Shown here piece by piece: positions 1-9,177 of a DNA stretch of 64,000 nt. Made by a program: the position numbers and the translations under genes. Numbering within the stretch: the first letter of the stretch is position 1; each line of letters opens with the position of its first letter. The stretch covers positions 5,690,279 to 5,754,278 of the forward strand of contig NC_085089.1 in the NCBI RefSeq assembly GCF_963422355.1, written 5' to 3'. The notes beneath the pieces are model-generated. The model ran no database searches. It worked only from the letters and a program-made list of their open reading frames with translations, and was not told the DNA's origin. This stretch comes from Corticium candelabrum. Its lineage: Eukaryota > Porifera > Homoscleromorpha > Homosclerophorida > Plakinidae.

Positions 1-92
1 GACATGGTAATGTAAATGAGCTAGAAACAGAGTTTTCTGTCACCTAGCTGACTAGACATGAATGTACAGTGCGATTCTTACATGTTGCAGCA

Positions 93-207
93 TAGACTCG
101 AGCCAGTCTCTTCCCGCCTTCGTCATTCCCCGGATAGTCTCCACGGCGAGGATTGACTATCCGGGGAATGACGAAGGCGGGGAGCTGGAGAGACTGGCTC
201 GAGTCTA
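93..207. mobile_element. fold-back MITE with 9-bp target duplication
   Basis: A near-perfect palindrome. The left arm begins TAGACTCGAGCCAGTCTC and the right arm is its reverse complement ending GAGTCTA, with a short loop around 147-160. The 9-bp direct repeat GTTGCAGCA sits immediately outside both ends (84-92 and 208-216), which marks a transposition event. A 9-bp duplication is usual for Mutator-like elements. The element is non-coding and related by its termini to others in this window (18078-18802, 36117-37127). Confidence 0.85.
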
Positions 208-565
208 GTTGCAGCAGCCTAGCTTAATTAACCGCGCAGACGCTGTACAGAGAAGAAAGGAGTGCATGCGGACAGCAGCAAGACTTCCTTCATCTTGCGG
301 ATAGCGAATCACTGACGTAGGGATTTTAATTGAGTGGTTGTGCATGTTGTTTTGAGTAATAAATCAGTACGAGTCTAGACACTGGGATACCGTTCGACTC
401 CAAACACAACACAGTAGTTTATATATAACCTATTTTATATACTATAGATAACCTCCAAACACAACACACATATTTAGATAACCTATTTTGTATACTGTAT
501 GCAACCTATCTATATGTTATCCGACAATGTCAACGCAAACAGGCATTAGGGTGTCCGAGGATTAC

Positions 566-576
566 ATCACGTGACT
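566..576. promoter_or_regulatory. palindromic E-box TCACGTGA upstream of PLD3-like start
   Basis: The 8-bp palindrome TCACGTGA (567-574) lies about 16 bp upstream of the proposed ATG at 590. It matches the core of the CLEAR element bound by TFEB/MITF-family factors at lysosomal genes, and the adjacent gene encodes a PLD3/4-type protein that is lysosomal in vertebrates. Binding is inference; the motif is short. Confidence 0.4.
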
Positions 577-589
577 TATCCTGCATGCC

Positions 590-1002
590 ATGATCAACGG
601 TTTTAGTAAGTCGAAAGAATAGACGTTCCCCAATACTTAAAATTAGTATTCTCCTCGTTGCAGAGCATCAAAATGACCGGCACGGAGCGTCTGCATCTGC
701 AGCTGCAACAAGTCTGGGTTCTACTGCAGACAATGCGAGCATCAACTCGATTGAGCCCGACTTCGAGGACGACGAGCCTTTGGTAAAGCAGCCTCTAAAA
801 ACAGGAAGGACGTGCACTTTTCGCTGCTCAATGATCTCTCTTCTCGTCGTCATTTTTCTTGGAATTGGTGTGTCTGTCGTATTTTATACTGTTCTCGACT
901 TGGCACAGGAAGAAGGGCCTTGCGACCACTCTTGCCGGTAAGTCGGCATTCGTATATAATGTGTTGGTTGGTTGGTTGGCTGGCTGGCTTGTCTGTTTGT
1001 CT

Positions 1003-1084
<82 letters not shown>

Positions 1085-4000
1085 GTGGTGTTCGTGTAAC
1101 ACAAGTTATCTATATTTTACTACTATAACATATACGCTCTCTAGTCTAACTCAATATTTACGGGAATGACACAACCGGAATTCAGTCAAAACAACACAAC
1201 CCCCGGATGCAGGAAACCATACACAACAACTTTCCCCCTTTCCAAAACTGTCAATAATATCTAGGTAGCATATTAATAAACAAAATCCCGATGGTAAGCC
1301 GGGCGATGGTGCAGTCTCGTTGATCTTCTGGGAGCCTGTTGTAACACTTGCAAACGATCTTGTTCATTTCTCTGTTCTTGTACCTTTTCCAAACGACCTT
1401 GTTCATTTCTCTCTCCTTCCCCTGCTATACCAAATGATTGATCTCCCTCCCCTAGAAGTGGTCCTAGCGGCATATGCTCTAAATCTGCTAGCTTGGAGGA
1501 TAGAGAAGGTGGGGCTTTAGTTCGTACGAGATTATTTGCATGCCATTTTGACCTGTCACTCAACAAGTAGGAGTCACTCAAAATCTTCTTCCGAATTTGT
1601 ATTGGTGCTGAAAGTTGTGATCGTAACTTGTGACCAGCTTGAGGTCGCTTGATCCTCACCCAATCTCCCGTTTCAAATGACAACATTCTAGCTGACCTTT
1701 TCTTATCTACGTACGATTTTACATTTTCTTGCTTACGTTGAATGTTTGCCCGCAGACCTTCGTTCTCGTTTGTATCCTGCACCTTGCTACTCTTGGGAAC
1801 AGTTTGCAGTCATAGAGTATCCAATGGTCCTCAAAGTTTTCTTCCAAGCATTAATTCAGCAGGTGACCTTCTAGTCAAAGCATGGGGTGTCATTCCATAA
1901 TTTACCAAGATCGATCGTACCGCGTTGATAATGGATGTCATTTGCAAGGTGAGTCTTTAAACCCTGTTTTAATACCTGATTAAATCTCTTAATACCTCCA
2001 TTTGCCTCAGGATGGTAACAAGATGTCCTAACATGCTGGATAGCTTTCTTTTGCAAATATTCCTCAAACTGAAACGACGTGAACTGTGGTCCATTGTCGG
2101 TAACAATGACACGTGGCAAACCCCATCTAACAAATAAAGACTGAAGAAAATCAATGACAGTGGCAATGGTCACATTCTGCACGACTTGCACCTCCGGCCA
2201 CTTCGAAAATAAGTCATGAACAACGATCATGAATCGCTGGCTGTAGGGAGCTGCGTGCAGTTCTCCAAAAATATCAATCTGAATTCGGTCCCAAGGCCCT
2301 GCAGGCCACTGAACAGGTTGTAATGGAGCCACCCTAGGACGAACTGATTTCCCACTCAGGAGACACACTTCATGATCTCTTACCCAATTCTTAACTTGCT
2401 TATCCATCCTGGCCACCATACCACCTCCCTACAACGCTGTTTCATTCGTACCATTCCTAAATGTCCTTCATGTGCTATCCCCAACACCTTCTCGCGCAAC
2501 TTCTGTGGTATGATCACTCACTGACCTCTAGCCAAGCATTTCAGATCCTTGCCCCATAAGCATAACTGGAATCGAACATGATAATATGGTTGAAGACTCT
2601 CATCAGTCAGTTTCAATGGCCATCCTTTCTGCACAAACTGAACAACCTCTTGTGTGATGTCATCTACAACTGATTCCTGTTCCAATTCTTCAAAAGAAAC
2701 AATTGTGTCCGAAAAAACCGTCAATGTCTGAATCCACAGATTATCATCCTCAGCAGCAGCATCTGGCTCATCACTGAGACAACCAACAATTTGATGATTG
2801 ACACGTGACAAAAAATCAGCAACTTGATTTTGTTTACCAGGTCTATACTGTACTGAGAAATTATACCTATGCAATCTAGCCACCCATCTATGTAATCTAA
2901 GAGGGCGTTGTCCAGAACCGGTTATTGAAAGAAGAGTTGTCAACGCCTGATGGTCCTTGTGTAAAACAAATCTTCGGCCATACAAATAGATGTGCCAATG
3001 CTCCGCTGCCCAAATACAGGCCAATGCCTCGCTTTCCGCCACTGAGTATTTCTTCTCTGTCTCTGTTAATGCTCTCGATCCGAATGCCACAGGTCACTCC
3101 TGTCCGTCCTGATACTGTGAAAGAACAGCGCCTAACGCCGTTCCAGAAGCATCACAGGTTACATACGGAACTGCCATAGTTGCAAAATGTGCTAGAACTG
3201 GGGCTGACGTAACTGAGTCTTTCAATTGCTGGAATGCTAGTTCACACTCATTTGTCCACTTCCAAGGAACATCTTGTTTCAACAACCGTCTTAGAGGAGT
3301 AGTGATCTCTGCGTAATCTTGCACAAAACGCAGGTAATAATTTGCCATTGCAAGAAACGAAGCCAATTCCGCAGATGAAGTTGGTGATGGGACCTCTTGT
3401 ATGGCTTTCACGTTTGATCATTGTGTCATTATTCCCTGTGCTGAGATGACATACCCCAGAAACTCCACTTGTCGCTTAGAAAACATGCACTTGTCTTCAT
3501 TTAAGGTCAACTTGTGGTCGGTCAGTTTCTGTAACACCTGCTTTAGTTGATGATCGTGAGACTCTTGTGTAGGACCATGGACAACAATATCATCCATAAA
3601 TACCGATGCTCCCTTGATTCCAGACAACAAAAGCTGTAAGATTGCGACTGTCTTCCATTAAAGGCACCTGTAGATATCCTTGCTTCAAGTCCAATTTAGT
3701 AAAGATGGCCGAACATAGAACTCCGCAGCTATCTCTTCAACAGTAGGTAATGGATATTTCTGTGGAATAACAGCTTTATTTACTTGATGAAGATCGACAC
3801 ATAAGTGAATCCCTCCAGATTTCTTTCTTATGACTACTAAATTTGACACCCAGGGAGACGACTCCACTTTCTCAATGATAGCCTCTGATTCCAATCACTT
3901 CAACTCTAGCGAAACCTCGTCACGCAACGCCAGAGGAATTTGGCGTAAAGATTGCACCACTGATTTAACATCTGGGTTGATTATGGGCCGATGAGCAAAT

Positions 4001-5517
4001 TCCTTGACACATCCTAAGCCCGTAAAAAGGCTAGGCCATTCACTCTGCCATTTTGATACCACTTGCAGGATAGGCTCTTTTCTTTGAGTCAGATCGTCTT
4101 GAACTATTTGAAACCCCAATGCATCAAAGAGATACACTCCCATAATGTTAGCTCCAGAGGATGTCACGTAGAAAGAAAATCCACCTAGTTTGTGCTTTCC
4201 ACACTGGACTGGAATATGGATCTCTCCTATCACTTTAATAGGGCATCCTTCATAGCTAACAAGCTTCATTGATGATGGAGACACAGAGCAGTCCCCCAGG
4301 AATTCACTGCACGTATGTTGGTTTAATACTGACACCTTAGCGCCCAAGTCAACAACTAAACTGATAGTACTCTTCCCCAGTACGCAAACTAATTTCTTAA
4401 ACTTTCCCGGTGACACGTCTCCAATCATGTTCAGTATCGTAAATTGTTGAGACTCTTGACTGCTAGTGTCATTCAACATGTTTACTGCACTTTGCCTGTC
4501 CAGTCTTTGATATGTAAGACCTCTACAGCAACGAGCAAAGTGGTTAGCTTTACCACATTTGCGACATTCCTTCCCAAACGCTGGACAGCAAGAAGCTCTT
4601 GACTGTTGATGTGGAAGACCACAGTTGCCACACGTTAATATTGAACTACTTCGTGTGCTAGCCCTCCCTTGTGATTGAACTCTACGAACATGGCCTATGA
4701 CATTACCTTTTAGTGTGTCCTTAACATCAGTTTCCCTGTCTAAACCATCAAAGTTCTCCTCAAACTCCCTTCTAACTTCCATCTTCTTAGATTCATACAG
4801 CACCTGCTCAATTTGAGAAGCCAGGTTCAAAGCCTTATCACACGACATATCGTCCGACTCCATCAGCAGTCTCTCTCTAACCTTTGGGTGAATCGTCTTC
4901 TTGATAAGTTGATCACGGACTAGTTCATCATGCAACTCACCAAACCGGCAGGTTACTGCCAGCTCACGAAGCGCCGAAACGTACTCCCTAGCAGACTCAC
5001 CTTGCCGCTGGTGTCTTTGTCTAAACTTGTACCTCTCTACCACAACATCCTTACTTTTTCCAAAGAACTGCGTCAGTCTCTCTCTCGCTTCCTTGTACGT
5101 CTCGCTGGTGCCAAGTGTAGCAAAAATGCGCTGTCCTTCCATTCCAATACAGTGAAGTAGCAATGCCCTTTTTTGCTCATCTCTGACCTCTGCAGCATTC
5201 AGTCCCGAAGTAGTCAAATACGTGTCAAACGCCGTCAGCCATGCCCTCCAATCAGTCGATGGCTCACCTGGACAGCTTAGGAAGGGAGGAGGAGTGTGCA
5301 CACCTGAAGTCGTTGCCATCCCATCCTCGTCGCCAAAATATGGTGTTCGTGTAACACGCGTTATCTATATTTTACTACTATAACATATACGCTCTCTATG
5401 CTAACTCAACATTCACCAGAATGACACAACCAGAATTCAGTCAAAGCAACACAACCCCCGGATGCAGGAAACCATACACAACATCTGTGTGTGTGCGTGT
5501 GTGCATGTGGGCATGCG

Positions 5518-5579
<62 letters not shown>

Positions 5580-8500
5580 GTCTAGCTCAATTGATTAGAG
5601 AGCTTCACTTGGAGAATGTAAACATCCGGGACCTTTGGGTCAAAGGGATTGGCACAGGTGTAATTCCCTTAGGCAAGGAATTCGCACGCAATTGCCTCTC
5701 TTAACTCAGGAGTATAAATGAGTACCTGGTCATTAAGTGGGGTGGACATAACCGCTGACTTGGCAGTAACATCATGCAGCAGATGGGTACTTGTGGGCCT
5801 TGGTGTCCAGTCTAAGAGCTGCACCATGGTCAGTGCCCTCCAGACAGGGCTGGCAAATGCCGGCCCACCAATTGACAGTGTGACCGTTTTTCTTGAAAAG
5901 AGTAAATTTTGAAGTTAATGGGAAAATGTCCAATCGGTTGTTTGCCAGACCACCAAATGTTTCCTTCCGCCGGGCCTGTTGGATGACTCTGGCTAAGCCC
6001 CAGGTGGATTGTAGTGCTGGCCCTAAGCCTCCACGTAGTGCATGGCGGCTTAGGAGGAGCTATCTTCGCAACTGACCTTAAGATCGACGTCAAACAATGT
6101 GAACGGCTCAACATTTGTCCATTTTTTGTGTTTGCTACTCCTGACAACTGAAACAATAAGGACTAGTACAAGTGTTTTTGTTTGATGTAAGATTGTGTTT
6201 CGTGGATTTCAATTGGTAGATTTGCTTAACACGGCTTGTGTAGTACTTGAGTTATTGGAAGTTTCCAATCCCATATATTTTATACTGGCATCCCAAATAC
6301 TTTTAACAGCACACATGCGGTGTGTGAACCTGTACACTTGCACCACAGGTGCTTTCACTGAGACCAATGTTGTTGGATCTTAGGGAGTGTAGCAGTACTG
6401 CCTAAGTTGTAGTGTTTGTGTTTCGTTTAGAATGATTTTGGTTGAAAGCGTGGCTGAAGGTTTGCCATCCGAGCCACCACACTTAATGTCTACATATGAA
6501 GGCTGGATGATGTTGCTCAACCTTAGTCAATCTTCCATAGATATTGCATCATTTTATTGGACATTGACAAACACTGATAAAGTACATGACCCGAGTGATG
6601 CACAGGTATTGTGATGTGCATTTTGTTTGTTTGTTTGTTTATTTGTTTGGGGTGTTTGTGTTTGTGTGTTAGTGTAAAAGGCAGCTCCTGATGCTTACCG
6701 TTTACTCTGTGTGTGTGCATGTGACCATCATGTTATCCCAAATCAATGTTGTTTAAATTATTAACCGTAAGGGACACAAGATCTATAACAAACTAAAGTC
6801 ATTGGGAAAGTCTCCTGTCAACATTCGTGTCGTTGAGAATGAGCCAAATGAAAAATTCCATGACAAGGATAGTCATGACTTAGATGAAGATGGTGCTGCA
6901 GACGTATTATCAATCGACTTCAAAAAAATGACCAAAAATGGCGGCGGAGTTCTCCACACAAAATTTTGGATCATCGACAATAAGCACTTTTACATCGGTA
7001 GTGCTAACATGGATTGGCGCTCTCTAACTCAAGCAAGTGATGATGAACCGAAACGTAGCCTCGTATTTAATGTGTCTTTTACAGATAAATGAGCTGGGCG
7101 TTATAGCTCTTAACTGCAGCTGTTTGACAAGAGAATTGAGCAAAGTATTCTCAATATATTGGGAAGTAGCACAGGATCATTCCAAATTGCCTCAGAAATG
7201 GCCAGATCGTGTTACGACAAAAATCAATGTGAAGAATCTGCTGAGGTTAATGATTAACGGGACACCAGCATCGACAACGTTTGGGGTATGGAAGCAGTTG
7301 CAAACCTCATGTTGTCTGGAGTGTGCTCACATTGGAGTGTGACTCTGCAGATATCACCACCGGTATTTCAAGCAAAGAACTGGTCGTCAGACTTGGAGTT
7401 AATATGGAATGCCATCAAGCTAGCTCGGAAACGAATTAGTATAGCAGTTATGGACTACAGTCCCACAACATTGTACAACGGAGATCACAACAGGTAAAGG
7501 AACTTTTCTTTCTTACATATCAGAGGCTTCGGTTGCTATTACTGTAACCAAGAAATTTTCAGTGGCAATTTATTTTCGGTAATTTTGGTATGGCCTGTCA
7601 GTTTGTCCAAAATACCATTTTCATGTAACAAAATGGCCATTTACCACCTACTCCGGGAGTTTTCCTTTTTTAGGAAAACGTTGACCAAATGGACGTCCCC
7701 TAACAACCTTACCTGCATGGAAGTTGGGTTACATTATGAGAAATAATAATGCAATGCAAAATGGAAATGTTCAACTTGAAATTACGATCAACGTTTGATT
7801 TGTCTCACTTTCTTTGTTTCAGAGAATACAGATTTTGTTTTTGATGTGTCACAAGTTTAACTGTCTTTTCAGAGTACTGGTTACTTACCTCACTTTGTAG
7901 CCTAGTTCACCGTAGTTGAAATTTAAGGATCTGCAGTAAGAATTCCCAGTGTGGAAAATAACTGTAGGACATAGGACAATGTCCCACCAAATGTGTTGTT
8001 TGTCCGACCAAATACTGCACCAGTGTTGGGACATGTTTGGATAAAACATCCACCTGCGTATATGATAGTTGAAACCTTGTCTCTTAGCATGTTTAGGCCT
8101 TTTCAATGGTGGAACTGTTAATTTCATGAACTTGGGTGCCTCCTAGCATGCTTTATCGAGAGAAAACCTCAGCTGCCTTTAGTGCCATTTCTCCCTGGCA
8201 GTTGATTATCAACAGTTACATGCAAAATGGCTGCAGTAGTGGAGGCACTTACTTCATGTAACATCATACAAGAATGTCCTACCTAGGCTCAGTCTGTCCA
8301 AGCCAAAGTAATTCCCTATTTTCCACACTGATTCCTTATTCAAACACTGTAATTGATTTTTGCTCTGCTTGGCAAGGTATTGGGCTGACATCGATAATTC
8401 TCTTCGACATGCTGTCTTCGACAGAGGCATTGAAGTCCGTCTCATGATCGGCTGGTGGAACCACAGTTTGCCAGAAATGAAGAAATTTCTCCACTCTTTA

Positions 8501-9032
8501 GCGGCAATCAATGGGACTGGCAACAGAGATCGTTTAGGAAGTGTTGAAGTGGTCAGCAGTCAAATTTGTTTTTTGAAATTGTTGTTTGTATTTGTTTTGA
8601 CATGTCAGCGCTTGTACATCGTTCCGTCAAACAGTAGGCAGAGGAGCATTCCGTTTGCACGAGTCAACCACAAGAAGTATATGGTGACTGACAATGCTGC
8701 ATTTATTGGTAGGCCACATTAAAATTAATTATACAAAATACCTGATTTCACGATCATTATTTGATATCAATGGAACTGAGTGTCTGTCTAGCTTTACAGA
8801 CATCCACAGGGTCTTTGCATTCTTTTCGAGTTGAGCGACTGACTTTGGTGTTTTTACAGGAACATCTAATTGGTCTGGTGATTATTTCACTAATACTGCT
8901 GGTGTGGGACTCCTTGTTAATCAAACTGGCAACGACAGCAGCCACTATGATCCTGACATTGTGCAGTCTCAGCTTCAGGCAGTCTTTGATAGAGACTGGA
9001 ATTCACCCTTTGCTCATCCACTTGATACATGA
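590..9032 (+). CDS. PLD3: PLD3/PLD4-like lysosomal phospholipase D family 5'-exonuclease (9 exons)
   Basis: Exons by homology and splice sites: 590-605, 664-937, 6431-6605, 6772-7032, 7085-7285, 7351-7493, 8377-8551, 8609-8708, 8860-9032. They join in phase to 505 aa (human PLD3 is 490). The protein has a cytosolic tail with an acidic DFEDDEPLV stretch, a signal-anchor span at about residues 60-82 and a lumenal catalytic part with two HKD motifs: HTKFWIID (H217, K219, D224) and HKKYMVTD (H436, K438, D443). The segments DIASFYWTLTN and GSANMDWRSLTQ are typical of the PLD3/4 branch rather than of classical PLD1/2. In vertebrates these type II membrane proteins are processed in lysosomes and degrade single-stranded nucleic acids. 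Intron 2 (5.5 kb) carries a Gypsy element; intron 4 (7033-7084) is a 52-bp GC-AG intron. The tiny first coding exon is the least certain part. The stop lies 145 bp from the convergent DCAF5-like gene. Confidence 0.93.
1004..1083. repeat. (GT)n microsatellite
   Basis: Uninterrupted GT dinucleotides directly abutting the left LTR of the Gypsy element. Long frames through this tract are artefacts. Confidence 0.95.
1086..1228 (-). repeat. 3' LTR of the Gypsy element
   Basis: This 143-bp copy runs from TGGTGTTCG to ACACAACA on the plus strand, so in element sense it has TG...CA ends. It is nearly identical to 5341-5483. Confidence 0.9.
1273..3894 (-). pseudogene. Gypsy pol remnant: RT, RNase H, integrase
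   Basis: RT begins after a TGA at 3895-3897 with EKVESSPWVSNLVVIRKKSG. The frame shifts near 3700, and a segment of about 25-30 codons around the RT 'fingers' is missing near 3640 before the FMDD active-site box at about 3590. In-frame TGA stops follow near 3418 and 3094. RNase H (VTCDASGTALGAVL and the region after it) leads to the integrase zinc-binding segment, with a TGA near 2518 and a 1-bp loss near 2420. The integrase core keeps two acidic residues (IDIFG, VTDNGPQF), but the expected catalytic Glu is Lys (GGIKRFN, near 2000). The C-terminal tail ends at 1273. The copy is dead. Confidence 0.9.
3895..5319 (-). CDS. Gypsy Gag-protease polyprotein (474 aa, transposon-encoded)
   Basis: An open frame from ATG at 5319. 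The N-terminal capsid-like region (TDWRAWLTAFDTYL, then FRQRHQRQGESAREYV) is followed by two CCHC-like knuckles (CGNCGLPHQQSRASCC and CRKCGKANHFARCC). A retropepsin-like domain follows, in which the active-site D-S/T-G reads D-L-G (VVDLGAKVSVLN), so the protease is probably inactive. The frame ends in TGA, and RT homology continues in the same frame beyond it. Confidence 0.88.
   Translation of the reverse strand: MATTSGVHTPPPFLSCPGEPSTDWRAWLTAFDTYLTTSGLNAAEVRDEQKRALLLHCIGMEGQRIFATLGTSETYKEARERLTQFFGKSKDVVVERYKFRQRHQRQGESAREYVSALRELAVTCRFGELHDELVRDQLIKKTIHPKVRERLLMESDDMSCDKALNLASQIEQVLYESKKMEVRREFEENFDGLDRETDVKDTLKGNVIGHVRRVQSQGRASTRSSSILTCGNCGLPHQQSRASCCPAFGKECRKCGKANHFARCCRGLTYQRLDRQSAVNMLNDTSSQESQQFTILNMIGDVSPGKFKKLVCVLGKSTISLVVDLGAKVSVLNQHTCSEFLGDCSVSPSSMKLVSYEGCPIKVIGEIHIPVQCGKHKLGGFSFYVTSSGANIMGVYLFDALGFQIVQDDLTQRKEPILQVVSKWQSEWPSLFTGLGCVKEFAHRPIINPDVKSVVQSLRQIPLALRDEVSLELK
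5341..5483 (-). repeat. 5' LTR of the Gypsy element
   Basis: A 143-bp copy matching 1086-1228 with scattered substitutions. It begins exactly where the left copy does and ends at ACACAACA, followed directly by GT-rich DNA. Confidence 0.9.
5518..5578. repeat. (GT)n microsatellite
   Basis: A GT array just outside the right LTR, mirroring the array outside the left LTR; the element appears to lie inside or beside a GT tract. Confidence 0.95.
5579..5915 (+). mobile_element. tRNA-derived SINE-like repeat
   Basis: The start CTAGCTCAATTGATTAGAG resembles a Pol III A box, and CTTTGGGTCAAAGGG about 50 bp later is a weak B-box-like stretch. A GGCAAGGAATT...CACGCAATTGCCTCTC body and a TATAAATGAGTACCTGG segment follow, a pattern common in invertebrate SINEs. 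It lies in PLD3 intron 2. Boundaries are approximate and no target duplication was recognised. Confidence 0.5.
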
Positions 9033-9114
9033 ATAATGATCTTATTCTTTGTAGACCTAATGTACAAACAGTCTGTGTATGCACTTTTGAATGTACACAA
9101 ATCTTGATCATGTA

Positions 9115-9120
9115 TTTATT
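9115..9120 (-). terminator. poly(A) signal of the DCAF5-like gene
   Basis: AATAAA on the minus strand about 58 bp beyond the DCAF5-like stop codon (9178). No canonical signal was seen for the convergent PLD3-like gene. Confidence 0.55.
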
Positions 9121-9177
9121 TACTATATAGAAAATCTTTCAATGTTGTAGATACTCCTATACTAAGAAAACATTGTA

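Larger units (their letters stand above)
1086..5483 (-). mobile_element. Ty3/Gypsy LTR retrotransposon, full-length but decayed
   Basis: Two 143-bp LTRs (1086-1228 and 5341-5483) enclose a minus-strand gag-pol in one frame. Domain order is Gag, CCHC knuckles, protease, RT, RNase H, integrase, which is the Ty3/Gypsy order. A purine-rich tract (rc of about 1229-1245) precedes the 3' LTR, and a GGCGACGAGGAT-type primer-binding region follows the 5' LTR near 5325-5340. The LTRs differ at about ten positions, so the insertion is not recent. It sits in intron 2 of the PLD3-like gene, antisense to it, with (GT)n tracts outside both LTRs; no clean target duplication is visible there. Multiple stops, an RT deletion and altered catalytic residues show it is inactive. 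Confidence 0.95.

Noticed and set aside
812..1169. Several overlapping frames of poly-Val/Cys or poly-Thr/His
   Set aside because: They are translations of the (GT)n microsatellite. The real coding exon in this area is PLD3 exon 2 (664-937).
5579..5655. tRNA gene candidate
   Set aside because: The A-box-like start is present, but the B box is poor and no cloverleaf was found; it fits a tRNA-derived SINE head better.
8254..8722. Minus-strand and frame-shifted ORFs over PLD3 exons 7-8
   Set aside because: Shadows of the plus-strand PLD3 exons, which have conserved residues and matching splice phases.
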